Part shown: positions 24,144 to 32,626 of the stretch, in pieces | How the letters are laid out: each line of letters starts with the position of its first letter | Position numbering within the stretch: the first letter of the stretch is position 1 | From: Streptomyces sp. H27-H5 | GTDB lineage: Bacteria > Actinomycetota > Actinomycetes > Streptomycetales > Streptomycetaceae | Direction: 5' to 3' | NCBI RefSeq assembly: GCF_026627505.1 | Contig: NZ_JAPNLK010000079.1 | Location: forward strand, 1-37,490 | DNA length: 37,490 bases | Notes under the pieces: generated by a model | What the model saw: the letters and a program-made list of their open reading frames with translations, nothing else | Database searches by the model: none | Told to the model about the DNA's origin: nothing | Made by a program: the position numbers and the translations under genes

Positions 24144-24971
24144 ATGCACCGATCAGCCTCGCGCCTCACCCGAGTCCTCGCCTGCGCAGCAGTCCCGATG
24201 ATCCTCACCGTCGCCGGCTGCTCCTCCGATTCGGGCAAGGACTCGGGCTCGGACAGCGCCAAGAAGAAGTCCGACTCCTCCTCGTCCTCGAAGCCGACCC
24301 CGAAGGCGTCGGCCACCCTGGAGAAGGTGGCGTACCTCTCGCTGCCCGACCCGTGCAAGGCGATACAGGCGAAGACCATCGAGACGCTCGTCCCCGAGGC
24401 GAAGGAGAAGAACGGCACGGCGACCAAGTCGAACGACCTGTCCACCCGCGCCAGCTGCTCCTGGAACGGCCTGGACGAGGACGGTCTGAAGGGCTCGCAG
24501 TACCGCTGGCTCTCGATCTCCCTGGTCCGCTACGACTCGCACGCCTCGCTCGGCAGCGGCAACAAGCGCGCCGAGGAGCAGTACAAGAAGCAGGTGGAGG
24601 CCGCGAAGGCCTCCGAGGGCGCGCAGGACGTCAAGGTGGAGCCGGCCGGCGGGATCGGCGACGAGGGCACTTCGGTGGCCTACAACCTGAAGAAGGACGT
24701 CGAGTTCCTCAACAACACCATTCTGGTCCGCGCCCAGAACGTCGTGGTCACCCTCGACTACAACGGTGCCGCGTACGAGGGTGCCGCCGCCCCGGACCGC
24801 GCCAAGCTGCTCCAGGACGCGACCGTCGCGGCCCGGGAGATCGTGGCCTCGGTCGATGCCGCGGGCAAGAACGCGCCGGCCGCGAAGCCGTCCGCGGAGC
24901 CGTCGAAGTCGGGCGAGCCGTCCAAGGCCCCCGAGCAGTCGCCGTCCGCGCAGGCCACCCAGGAGAGCTGA
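24144..24971 (+). CDS. DUF3558-like lipoprotein, paralogue of the preceding gene
   Basis: 275 residues. ATG 24144 has a GAAGGAACC ribosome site. The lipobox is VAGC (C26), followed by a Ser/Lys/Asp-rich linker. The core matches the neighbour: YLSLPDPCKAIQAKTIETLV aligns with its LPAPCKAI segment, and ASCSWNG with its GCRWNS. The C-terminus is a Lys/Pro/Ser/Ala tail. The 24009-24143 gap ends with a short sequence similar to the end of the previous gene (AACGACTGA), a possible duplication relic. It is probably transcribed with the previous gene. The function is unknown. Confidence 0.8.
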   Translation: MHRSASRLTRVLACAAVPMILTVAGCSSDSGKDSGSDSAKKKSDSSSSSKPTPKASATLEKVAYLSLPDPCKAIQAKTIETLVPEAKEKNGTATKSNDLSTRASCSWNGLDEDGLKGSQYRWLSISLVRYDSHASLGSGNKRAEEQYKKQVEAAKASEGAQDVKVEPAGGIGDEGTSVAYNLKKDVEFLNNTILVRAQNVVVTLDYNGAAYEGAAAPDRAKLLQDATVAAREIVASVDAAGKNAPAAKPSAEPSKSGEPSKAPEQSPSAQATQES

Positions 24972-25087
24972 CCGCGCGGATGACCGTGGGAACGGGGACG
25001 GGGGCGGACGCGGGGCTGACAACCGGTCATCCGCGCGCCACCCGTACTCTGTGCCTGCCATAGCTCGTCAAGGGGAGGGGATCGCGG

Positions 25088-26542
25088 GTGGCCGCGATGC
25101 AGCTGACTCGTACGCACCGCATATTGATCGGTGTCGTGGTCGCCGGTGCCGTGGTCATCGCGGGGATCGGTTTCGCGGGCTCGTACGCCGCGGTGCGCGC
25201 ACTGGCGCTGCAGAAGGGCTTCGGCAGCTTCTCGCTCGTGTTCCCCATCGGCATCGACATGGGCATCTGCGTGCTGTTGGCGCTGGACCTGTTGCTGACG
25301 TGGATACGGATCCCGTTCCCGTTGCTGCGCCAGACCGCGTGGCTGCTGACGGCGGCGACGATCGCGTTCAACGGTGCGGCTGCCTGGCCGGATCCGCTCG
25401 GTGTGGGCATGCACGCCGTGATCCCGATCCTGTTCGTGGTCACCGTCGAGGCGGCCCGGCACGCGGTGGGTCGGATCGCGGACATCACCGCGGACCGGCA
25501 CATGGAGGGCGTCCGGATCACCCGGTGGCTGCTGTCGCCGCTTCCGACCTTCAAGCTGTGGCGCCGGATGAAGCTGTGGGAGCTGCGCTCCTACGAGCAG
25601 GCCGTCGGCATGGAGCAGGACCGGTTGATATACCAGGCGCGGCTCCAGGCCCGGTACGGGCGGGCCTGGCGTCGCAAGGCCCCTGTCGAGGCGCTGATGC
25701 CGCTGAAGCTGGCCCGGATCGGGGTGCCGCTGGCGCAGACCGCCCCGGAGGGGCTGGCGGCGGCGGGCATCGACCCGGTGCTGCTGCCCCCGGGGGCTCC
25801 CGGCGCGGCGGCCCTCCCCGAGGTCCAGGCCGCGCAGGTCCTGGCGGAGACGCCCGCGCTGACGGCCGCGACGGCGCAACCCCAGGCGCCCACCGCGCCC
25901 GCGCCCACCCCCGAACAGGCCGCGGCCCCCGTGCAGGGGCCCCAGCCGCAGCCCGCACAGCCCGGCTCCGCACAGCCCGGCCCCGACCGGCTCGATCCCG
26001 CACAGCCCGAGCCCGCGCAGCCCGGTCCCGCCGAGGCCGGACCGGTGTTCCACGGCCCGGCGCCCTTCGCGGTGGAGCCGACGGCCATGCCGGCGGCGCA
26101 CAACAGCGCGTGGTTCGCCGCGCCGCTGGCCCCGCAGGCCGCGTACGAGGGTGGCTACAACCCGCAGTACGTGGAGGGTCTGGAGCCGATCCCGGTGATG
26201 CCCCCGGCCGGTCCCGAGGAGCAGCGGCGGCCCGAGCAGCAGGAGCTGCCGATCCCGGCCCCCCGCTCCCGGCAGGCCGCGGCCTCTCAAGCCGATGCCG
26301 ACACCGACAACGACACCGACGACGCCCACGTCGACGAGGCGAAGTTCGCGGAGGCCGCCTACGAGGTCTTCCGCGCCTACCTCGACGAGTTCTCCCAGTT
26401 CCCGACGCCCGAGCAGGTCGACATACACCTCTCGGACCGGCACGGCATCGTGCACCCGCGCAGCGCCTCGATGATCCGGCGGCTCATGCCGGAGCTGAAG
26501 CAGCGCTACCAGCGCGACCTGGAGAACGAGCACATCGCGTAA
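25088..26542 (+). CDS. DUF2637 membrane protein with proline-rich linker and C-terminal helical domain
   Basis: 484 residues starting at GTG 25088 after GGGAGGGG. The first 115 residues hold four membrane helices, with FPIGIDMGICVLLALDLLLT in the second. They match the DUF2637 family, whose members include plasmid spread (Spd) proteins and chromosomal relatives. Residues about 120-215 are basic and soluble (LWRRMKLWELRSYEQAVG). A Pro/Ala/Gln-rich linker (about 215-330) has repeated AQPGP units. The last 65 residues (EAAYEVFRAYLDEFSQFPTP onward) look like a small helical, possibly DNA-binding, domain. No transfer genes are nearby, so a plasmid origin is not supported. Confidence 0.8.
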   Translation: MAAMQLTRTHRILIGVVVAGAVVIAGIGFAGSYAAVRALALQKGFGSFSLVFPIGIDMGICVLLALDLLLTWIRIPFPLLRQTAWLLTAATIAFNGAAAWPDPLGVGMHAVIPILFVVTVEAARHAVGRIADITADRHMEGVRITRWLLSPLPTFKLWRRMKLWELRSYEQAVGMEQDRLIYQARLQARYGRAWRRKAPVEALMPLKLARIGVPLAQTAPEGLAAAGIDPVLLPPGAPGAAALPEVQAAQVLAETPALTAATAQPQAPTAPAPTPEQAAAPVQGPQPQPAQPGSAQPGPDRLDPAQPEPAQPGPAEAGPVFHGPAPFAVEPTAMPAAHNSAWFAAPLAPQAAYEGGYNPQYVEGLEPIPVMPPAGPEEQRRPEQQELPIPAPRSRQAAASQADADTDNDTDDAHVDEAKFAEAAYEVFRAYLDEFSQFPTPEQVDIHLSDRHGIVHPRSASMIRRLMPELKQRYQRDLENEHIA

Positions 26543-26589
26543 CCCGGAGCCGTACGGCACCGACACCACGCACGACGCCCGCACCGCAC

Positions 26590-26629
26590 GCGCGAGGGCC
26601 CGCACCCCGAGGGGTGCGGGCCCTTGCGC
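26590..26629. terminator. Bidirectional terminator between DUF2637 gene and lysS
   Basis: GCGCGAGGGCCCGCACCC pairs with GGGTGCGGGCCCTTGCGC (18 bp, one G-T) around a CGAG loop. It serves two convergent genes. Confidence 0.8.
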
Positions 26630-26662
26630 GTCGTACGCGGTGCCTCGGCGGGCTCGGCCGCC

Positions 26663-28390
26663 TCAGACGGCCAGGAGCTTGCGTACCCGGTCCGCCCCGA
26701 CCGCCAGCAGCAGCGTGGGCAGGCGCGGTCCGGTCTCCCGGGTCACGAGCAGCCGGTAGAGCAGGGCGAAGAACGTCCGCTGCGCGACCTTGAGCTCCGG
26801 CGTCGGCTTGGCGTCGGGCTCCAGGCCGGCCATGACCTTCGGCACGCCGTAGACCAGGGTGGTGAGCCCGTCGAGCGACCAGTGCGAGTCGAGCCCGTCG
26901 ACGAGCAGCCGCAGGGACTCGCGACCCTCCTCGTCCAGCGAGGACAGCAGCTCGGTGTCGGGCTCCTCGCGGACCAGCGTGCGCTGGTCGGCCGGAACCT
27001 GGGTGGTGATCCAGTTCTCGGCGCGGTCCAGGCGCGGCCGTACCTCGTCGAGCGAGGTCAGCGGCGACGTCGGGTCCAGGTCGGACAGGATGCGCAGGGT
27101 CTGCTCGTCGTGCCCGGCGGTGATGTCGACGACGGACGCGAGCGTCCGGTACGCCATCGGCCGCGGGGTGCGCGGCAGTTCACCCTCCGCGGTGCGGACG
27201 GCGCGGGTGTGCGCGGCCGCGTCGGCCGGCAGCACGGAGCCGTCGGCGACCTTGGACTCCAGCTTGTCCCACTCGTCGTAGAGCCGCTGGATCTCCTGGT
27301 CGAAGGCGATCTTGAAGGACTGGTTCGGCTTGCGGCGCGCGTACAGCCAGCGCAGCAGCTGCGGCTCCATGATCTTCAGCGCGTCGGAGGGCGTCGGGAC
27401 GCCACCCTTCGAGGAGGACATCTTGGCCATGCCGCTGATGCCGACGAACGCGTACATCGGTCCGATCGGCTGCTCGCCGCCGAAGATGTGCACGATCTGC
27501 CCGCCGACCTGGAAGGACGAGCCGGGCGAGGAGTGGTCGACGCCCGAGGGCTCGAAGATCACGCCCTCGTAGGCCCAGCGCATCGGCCAGTCGACCTTCC
27601 ACACCAGCTTGCCGCGGTTGAACTCGCTGAGCTTGACCGTCTCGGTGAACTCGTCCTCGGTGCAGACGTAGGTCAGCTCCGTGGTCTCGTCGTTGTAGGA
27701 CGTGACCGTGGTGAAGTCCTTGCCGCACTGCGCGCAGTAGGGCTTGTACGGGAAGTACCCGCCCTCGGCGCTGCTGCCGTCGTCCTCGGCTGCCGCGCCG
27801 GAGCCCTCGGCGGCCTCCAGCTCGGCCTCGTCGACCTGCTTCTGCTGGGGCTTCTTGCCGCCCGGCTTCTGCTTGGTGCGGTACTGGTCGAGCACGGCGT
27901 CGATGTCGCCGCGGTGCTTCATCGCGTGCAGGACCTGCTCGCGGTACACGCCGTTGGTGTACTGCTCGGTCTGGCTGATCGGGTCGTACTCGACGCCCAT
28001 CTCGGCGAGCGCCTCGACCATCGCGGCCTTGAAGTGCTCGGCCCAGCTGCCGTACGCGGACCCTGCCGGGGCGGGGACGGCGGTCAGCGGCTTGCCGATG
28101 TGCGCAGCCCACGTCTCGTCGACCCCGGGGACGCCGGCCGGCACCTTTCGGTAGCGGTCGTAGTCGTCCCACGAGATCAGGTGGCGGACCTCGATGCCCC
28201 GGCGGCGGATCTCGTCCGCGACCAGGTGCGGGGTCATGACCTCGCGGAGGTTGCCCAGGTGGATCGGGCCGGAAGGGGAGAGTCCGGACGCGACGACGAC
28301 AGGTTTGCCGGGTGCTCGGCGCTCCGCCTCGGCGATGACCTCGTCCGCGAAACGGGAGACCCAGTCGGTCTCGGTGCTGCTCTGAGCCAC
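26663..28390 (-). CDS. lysS: Lysyl-tRNA synthetase, class I
   Basis: 575 residues from GTG 28390, with AAGGA 8 bases upstream; the longer frame upstream has no ribosome site. This is the class I, archaeal-type enzyme, not the class II type. The HIGH box is GPIHLGN (41-47) and the KMSKS box is KMSSSKG (323-329). Zinc-type cysteines are at CAQC (219-222) and C243. A Glu/Ala/Ser-rich insert (about 185-210) interrupts the core. It charges tRNA-Lys. It is divergent from argS across about 177 bases, so the two synthetases may share control. Confidence 0.95.
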   Translation of the reverse strand: MAQSSTETDWVSRFADEVIAEAERRAPGKPVVVASGLSPSGPIHLGNLREVMTPHLVADEIRRRGIEVRHLISWDDYDRYRKVPAGVPGVDETWAAHIGKPLTAVPAPAGSAYGSWAEHFKAAMVEALAEMGVEYDPISQTEQYTNGVYREQVLHAMKHRGDIDAVLDQYRTKQKPGGKKPQQKQVDEAELEAAEGSGAAAEDDGSSAEGGYFPYKPYCAQCGKDFTTVTSYNDETTELTYVCTEDEFTETVKLSEFNRGKLVWKVDWPMRWAYEGVIFEPSGVDHSSPGSSFQVGGQIVHIFGGEQPIGPMYAFVGISGMAKMSSSKGGVPTPSDALKIMEPQLLRWLYARRKPNQSFKIAFDQEIQRLYDEWDKLESKVADGSVLPADAAAHTRAVRTAEGELPRTPRPMAYRTLASVVDITAGHDEQTLRILSDLDPTSPLTSLDEVRPRLDRAENWITTQVPADQRTLVREEPDTELLSSLDEEGRESLRLLVDGLDSHWSLDGLTTLVYGVPKVMAGLEPDAKPTPELKVAQRTFFALLYRLLVTRETGPRLPTLLLAVGADRVRKLLAV

Positions 28391-28501
28391 GACACGTCCT
28401 TCTACTCGAATGCTGGCTTCGCCATTCTCCCAGACGGAACGGGTCGCTCCGAGGTTGCTCCCCGCGCCCGATATCCCGCGAAAGCGAAGGGCCGCGCGTG
28501 G

Positions 28502-28507
28502 GATACT
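28502..28507 (+). promoter_or_regulatory. Candidate -10 box of argS
   Basis: GATACT about 60 bases before the argS ATG, in the lysS/argS gap. No convincing -35 hexamer accompanies it. No T-box leader (specifier stem or T-box motif) is visible in this 177-base region. Confidence 0.35.
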
Positions 28508-28567
28508 CGGCACTTGTCGGAACAACCAAGTGCACCCACCGGCACAACCTCACAGGAACGGCAGCTC

Positions 28568-30340
28568 ATGGCCTCGGTCCCTTCCCTCGCTTCTTCCGTC
28601 AATCAGCGCGTCGCGGACGCCCTCGCCTCGGCCCTGCCGGAGGCCGGTGGCGCCGACCCGCTGCTGCGACGAAGCGACCGGGCCGACTTCCAGGCCAACG
28701 GCATCCTGGCGCTCGCGAAGAAGGCCAAGGCCAATCCGCGCGAGCTGGCGACGACCGTGGTCGAGGGCATCCCCACCGGTGACCTGATCAAGGAGATCGA
28801 GGTCTCGGGCCCCGGCTTCCTCAACATCACGATCACCGACAGGGCGATCATCGAGACCCTCGCGGCGCGCGCCACGGACGACCGCCTCGGTGTCCCGCTC
28901 GCCGAGAACCCGGGCACCACGGTGATCGACTACGCCCAGCCGAACGTCGCCAAGGAGATGCACGTCGGTCACCTGCGGTCCGCCGTGATCGGCGCCGCGA
29001 TGGTCGAGATCCTGGAGTTCACGGGCGAGAAGGTCGTCCGCCGGCACCACATCGGCGACTGGGGCACCCAGTTCGGCATGCTCATCCAATTCCTGATGGA
29101 GCACCCGCACGAGCTGGACCACAAGTCGGACGAGGAGGTCTCCGGCGAGGAGGCCATGTCCAACCTGAACCGGCTCTACAAGGCCTCGCGCGCCCTCTTC
29201 GACTCCGACGAGGAGTTCAAGACGCGCGCCCGCGCCCGCGTCGTCGACCTCCAGGCCGGCGAGCCGGAGACCCTCGCGCTGTGGCAGCGGTTCGTGGACG
29301 AGTCGAAGATCTACTTCTACTCCGTCTTCAACAAGCTGGACATGGACATCCAGGACCCCGACGTGGTCGGCGAGTCCGGCTACAACGACATGCTCGTGGA
29401 GACCTGCAAGCTGCTGGAGGAGTCGGGCGTCGCCGTCCGCTCCAACGGCGCGCTCTGCGTCTTCTTCGACGACGTCAAGGGCCCGGACGGCAACCCGACC
29501 CCGCTGATCGTCCAGAAGTCGGACGGCGGCTTCGGCTACGCCGCCACCGACCTCTCCGCGATCCGCGACCGGGTGGGCGGACTGAAGGCGTCCACGCTCC
29601 TCTACGTGGTCGACGCCCGTCAGTCCCTGCACTTCAAGATGGTCTTCGAGACGGCCCGCCGCGCCGGCTGGCTGAACGAGGACACCAAGGCCGTGCAGCT
29701 GGCCTTCGGCACCGTCCTGGGCAAGGACGGCAAGCCGTTCAAGACCCGTGAGGGCGAGACGGTGCGCCTGGTGGACCTGCTGGACGAGGCCGTCGAGCGG
29801 GCGACCACCGTCGTCCGGGAGAAGGACGCGGATCGCAACCTCCTCACCGAGGAGGAGATCGTCGAGAACGGCCTCCAGGTCGGCATCGGCGCGGTCAAGT
29901 ACGCGGACCTCTCCACCTCCGCCGCGCGCGACTACAAGTTCGACCTGGACCAGATGGTCTCGCTGACCGGCGACACGTCCGTGTACCTCCAGTACGCGTA
30001 CGCCCGGATCAAGTCCATCCTGCGCAAGGCGGGCGACCGTTCCCCGGTCGCGCACCCGGAGCTGGAGCTGGCCCCGGCCGAGCGCGCGCTGGGTCTGCAC
30101 CTGGACCACTTCGGCGAGCTGGTCGCGGAGGCCGCCGGGGAGTACGCGCCGCACAAGGTGGCCGCCTATCTCTACCAGCTGTCCTCGCTGTTCACGACCT
30201 TCTACACCGAGTGCCCGGTCGTGAAGCCGGAGCCCGAGCTCGTCGTGGGCGAGAACCGCCTCTTCCTGTCGGACCTGACCGCCCGCACCCTCTCCAAGGG
30301 CATGTCCCTCCTCGGGATCCGGACCCCCGAGAAGCTCTGA
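28568..30340 (+). CDS. argS: Arginyl-tRNA synthetase
   Basis: 590 residues from ATG 28568, with AGGA about 11 bases upstream. The N-terminal additional domain (about 1-115) is followed by the class I catalytic core: DYAQPNVAKEMHVGHLRSA, with the HIGH-like HVGH at 132-135. The KMSKS loop is the degenerate GTVLGKDGKPFKTREG that is usual in this family. The C-terminal anticodon-binding domain runs from about 460, with YLQYAYARIKSIL, to the end TPEKL. It needs tRNA to activate arginine. It ends at a good intrinsic terminator. Confidence 0.96.
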   Translation: MASVPSLASSVNQRVADALASALPEAGGADPLLRRSDRADFQANGILALAKKAKANPRELATTVVEGIPTGDLIKEIEVSGPGFLNITITDRAIIETLAARATDDRLGVPLAENPGTTVIDYAQPNVAKEMHVGHLRSAVIGAAMVEILEFTGEKVVRRHHIGDWGTQFGMLIQFLMEHPHELDHKSDEEVSGEEAMSNLNRLYKASRALFDSDEEFKTRARARVVDLQAGEPETLALWQRFVDESKIYFYSVFNKLDMDIQDPDVVGESGYNDMLVETCKLLEESGVAVRSNGALCVFFDDVKGPDGNPTPLIVQKSDGGFGYAATDLSAIRDRVGGLKASTLLYVVDARQSLHFKMVFETARRAGWLNEDTKAVQLAFGTVLGKDGKPFKTREGETVRLVDLLDEAVERATTVVREKDADRNLLTEEEIVENGLQVGIGAVKYADLSTSAARDYKFDLDQMVSLTGDTSVYLQYAYARIKSILRKAGDRSPVAHPELELAPAERALGLHLDHFGELVAEAAGEYAPHKVAAYLYQLSSLFTTFYTECPVVKPEPELVVGENRLFLSDLTARTLSKGMSLLGIRTPEKL

Positions 30341-30360
30341 CACTCCCCGTACGCGCACGA

Positions 30361-30400
30361 CCCCGCCCCCGGTAGTCCGATTCCGGGGGCGGGGTCCTTT
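30361..30400 (+). terminator. Intrinsic terminator of argS
   Basis: CCCCGCCCCCGG pairs perfectly with CCGGGGGCGGGG (12 bp) around a 10-base loop and is followed by TCCTTTTT. It is one of the few terminators in the window with a T-run. Confidence 0.85.
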
Positions 30401-30407
30401 TTCGGCC

Positions 30408-30542
30408 ACATTGAGATAGTTGAATGTCGATCAATCGTGATCTGGGGGCCCTCCCCGGGGCCCACCCCGTCCCCTAATCTGAGCATGTTCAGTTAAGGGG
30501 TCGGGGCCGGAATGTCCGTGACCGGCATGGGGGGAAATCGAA
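30408..30542 (+). promoter_or_regulatory. Promoter/leader of the LAxTG protein gene
   Basis: An A/T-rich block (30408-30442) holds TTGAGATAGTTGAA and the dyad GATCA-ATCG-TGATC (30429-30442). A GGGGCCC/GGGGCCC pair follows. The gene starts 100 bases on, with GGGGAAA as a weak ribosome site. I infer the promoter lies in the A/T-rich block. Confidence 0.35.
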
Positions 30543-32057
30543 GTGAAGCTCAAGCGCATGGCCCTGGTCGCGGCCGCCGCCGTCGCGGGTCCGACCGTCC
30601 TCGCCGCCACTCCCGCCATGGCCGCCGACCAGCCGGCAGTGATCGTTCCGGACACCGCGCCGAAGGAGGACGCCGCCCCGGCGAGCGACGTCGCCCCGGC
30701 CGCGCACCAGCAGGATCAGGCCAAGCCGGCCCCGGTCACCCCGAGCGCCCCGACGGGCTCCCCCGCCGCCAAGCCGGCCCCGCAGACCTCCGAGACGCCG
30801 AAGACCCCCCAGGCCCCGCAGGCCCCCAAGGCCCCGCAGGCCGAGAAGTCGGGCGAGACCGAGATCCCCCTGGGGGACGAGCTCCCCGACTCGATGCTGA
30901 TGGGCCCCGAGGTCACCGTCCAGGGAATCCCGAAGGACGGCTTCCAGCCCGGGGGCGGCTGGACCGACCTGACCGTCAAGGTCGACAACAGCGGCCACAT
31001 CGCCGTCAAGAACTACGTCCCGCACCTGTCGGTCATGGAGCTGGAGGGCCGCTTCAAGGCCTCCCAGATCAAGGTCGAGTACCGCGCCGCCGGCCAGAGC
31101 GGCGCGGCCTGGAAGTCCGCCGCGCCGATCCAGAGCGAGGAGATGGGCCCCGGCATCCAGTACGACCTGGGCCAGACCCCCTCGATCGCCGCCAACGCGA
31201 AGTACTCCGTCGACGTGCGCGTCGCCTTCGCCGCGGACATCGCCGTCCTGCCCTTCGAGATCTACACGGACGGCTCCAGCACGACCTCCGCCGGCGTCGC
31301 CCACTCCCCCGCCTCCTGGTACACCGCCAAGATCACCGGTGCGGAGGACGGCGAAGAGATCCCGATGCCCGTCGAGGGCCCCGCGCTCACCGTGAACGGC
31401 GTGCCGAAGGGCGGCTTCACGGCCGGCGGCGACTGGCAGAACCTCTCGATCCACGTCGACAACACCGGCAAGCAGCGCCTCGGACAGTTCGACCTGGCCC
31501 TCATCATGGCGCGCCCCGACTGGGTCTCGATGAAGGCCTCCCAGATCTCCCTGGAGGTCTACAGCAAGGACGCCCAGGGCAAGAGGGGCTGGCACAAGGC
31601 GGACTTCCACGACGAGGACGGCGTCTTCTTCGGCTTCGACCTCGCCGGCGGTGCGGTCGAAGCGGGCCAGAGCTTCGACGTACAGGTACGCGTCCGCTTC
31701 GCCGCCGACGCCCCGGTCGGCGACCTGACGCTCGGCGTCGCCGGCTGGGCCACGGTGAACGAGGACACCGGGGAGTACGCCGAGTCCCACTCCGACGGCA
31801 TCCTGACGAAGATCAAAAAGGCGGGCACGGGCACCGGATCGGGTACGGGGACCGGGACGGGCAACCAGCACACCCCTGACGGCGACTCCAAGCCGATCGA
31901 CCAGAACCCCGGCGGCAACGGCGGAGCCGGCGGCGAACTCGCCGCCACCGGCAGCTCCCCCGCCACCAGTTGGGCCCTCGGCGCCGGCGGCGTGGCCCTG
32001 GCGATGGGCGCCGCCCTGGTGGCCGGCACCGGCCGCCGTCGCCGCCCCACCGCCTGA
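30543..32057 (+). CDS. LAxTG cell-wall-anchored protein with two tandem domains
   Basis: 504 residues from GTG 30543. It has a Sec signal (about 1-27, ending PAMA), then an Ala/Pro/Gln-rich stalk (about 31-115). Two related domains of about 130 residues follow. They begin GPEVTVQGIPKDGFQPGG (121) and GPALTVNGVPKGGFTAGG (279), and share the core VDN-G and MKASQI/FKASQI motifs. A Gly/Thr-rich spacer (about 430-460) leads to the sorting signal: LAATG (466-470), a hydrophobic segment and the basic tail RRRRPTA. LAxTG is the substrate form of Streptomyces class E sortases. No sortase is in the window. Adhesion or a surface-layer role is a guess. Confidence 0.85.
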   Translation: MKLKRMALVAAAAVAGPTVLAATPAMAADQPAVIVPDTAPKEDAAPASDVAPAAHQQDQAKPAPVTPSAPTGSPAAKPAPQTSETPKTPQAPQAPKAPQAEKSGETEIPLGDELPDSMLMGPEVTVQGIPKDGFQPGGGWTDLTVKVDNSGHIAVKNYVPHLSVMELEGRFKASQIKVEYRAAGQSGAAWKSAAPIQSEEMGPGIQYDLGQTPSIAANAKYSVDVRVAFAADIAVLPFEIYTDGSSTTSAGVAHSPASWYTAKITGAEDGEEIPMPVEGPALTVNGVPKGGFTAGGDWQNLSIHVDNTGKQRLGQFDLALIMARPDWVSMKASQISLEVYSKDAQGKRGWHKADFHDEDGVFFGFDLAGGAVEAGQSFDVQVRVRFAADAPVGDLTLGVAGWATVNEDTGEYAESHSDGILTKIKKAGTGTGSGTGTGTGNQHTPDGDSKPIDQNPGGNGGAGGELAATGSSPATSWALGAGGVALAMGAALVAGTGRRRRPTA

Positions 32058-32080
32058 CCCGCACGCACAGGCCGTACGGA

Positions 32081-32114
32081 GAACCCCCGCCGCCCGCCCG
32101 GGCCGCGGGGGTTC
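32081..32114. terminator. Bidirectional terminator between LAxTG and ATPase genes
   Basis: GAACCCCCGC pairs perfectly with GCGGGGGTTC (10 bp) around a C/G-rich 14-base loop, 2 bases before the ATPase stop codon. The genes converge. Confidence 0.75.
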
Positions 32115-32115
32115 C

Positions 32116-32514
32116 TCATGTGTCGTACTCGCACCACACCACCTTCCCGGGCACGCACGGCACGACCCCCCACCGGTCCGCGAGCGCCGCGACCAGCAGC
32201 AGCCCCCGGCCCCCCTCCACGCGCACGTCCCGGTCCTCGATCCGGGGCCGCCCGCCCCCGCTGTCGTGCACCTCGATCCGGACCGCGCCCTCGAAGCGCA
32301 GCAGCCGCAGCCGGTAGCCCCGGCCGGGCGGGACGCCGTGCAGCAGGGCATTGGTGGCCAGCTCACTCACGCAGAGCAACAGGTCGTCCCGACGGCCGGT
32401 CACCTCCCACGCATCGAGCGTCTCGCCCAGGAACTCCCTTGCCGTACGCACGGTTTGGCGGCTGCGCGGATAGAACCGCTCCCGCACCAGGGCGGGTTGA
32501 ATATTCACGTTCAC
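32116..32514 (-). CDS. HATPase_c ATP-binding protein, RsbW/SpoIIAB-like
   Basis: 132 residues, a single GHKL ATPase domain. The N box is LCVSELATNALLHG (about 47-60), the G1 box EVHDSGGGRPRIED (about 81-94), and the G2-like box VEGGRGLLLVAALADRWG (about 98-115). There is no sensor or kinase phospho-acceptor domain. Proteins of this size act as anti-sigma or anti-anti-sigma kinases, and many Streptomyces copies sit beside XRE/DUF397 genes with unknown partners, as here. The start GTG 32514 has no ribosome site. It is divergent from the XRE gene with a 26-base dyad between. Confidence 0.9.
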   Translation of the reverse strand: MNVNIQPALVRERFYPRSRQTVRTAREFLGETLDAWEVTGRRDDLLLCVSELATNALLHGVPPGRGYRLRLLRFEGAVRIEVHDSGGGRPRIEDRDVRVEGGRGLLLVAALADRWGVVPCVPGKVVWCEYDT

Positions 32515-32558
32515 GGGGCGATGGTCGCGGTGCGTGACTAGCGTGAGTGAGATGACCG

Positions 32559-32584
32559 ACCCGTACTCCTCACTGAGTACGGGT
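32559..32584. promoter_or_regulatory. Perfect 10-6-10 operator-like palindrome
   Basis: ACCCGTACTC-CTCACT-GAGTACGGGT has fully complementary 10-base arms. It lies in the 112-base gap between the ATPase and XRE starts, 43 bases before the XRE ATG. It is most likely the binding site of the XRE protein itself. Confidence 0.65.
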
Positions 32585-32626
32585 TGGTACGGCTATCACT
32601 CGGGCGCAGGTGGGGAGTTCGGTTGC

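Noticed and set aside
25088..25450. DUF2637 as evidence for an integrated conjugative element
   Set aside because: No integrase, att repeats, tra or replication genes nearby; chromosomal DUF2637 genes are common in Streptomyces.
26624..28567. Upstream extension of the argS frame over lysS
   Set aside because: It is antisense to lysS. ATG 28568 with a ribosome site gives the standard ArgRS length.
32534..32626. Longer N-terminus for the XRE regulator
   Set aside because: Third-position G+C drops, the perfect dyad lies inside it, and family members start near the chosen ATG. Not fully excluded.
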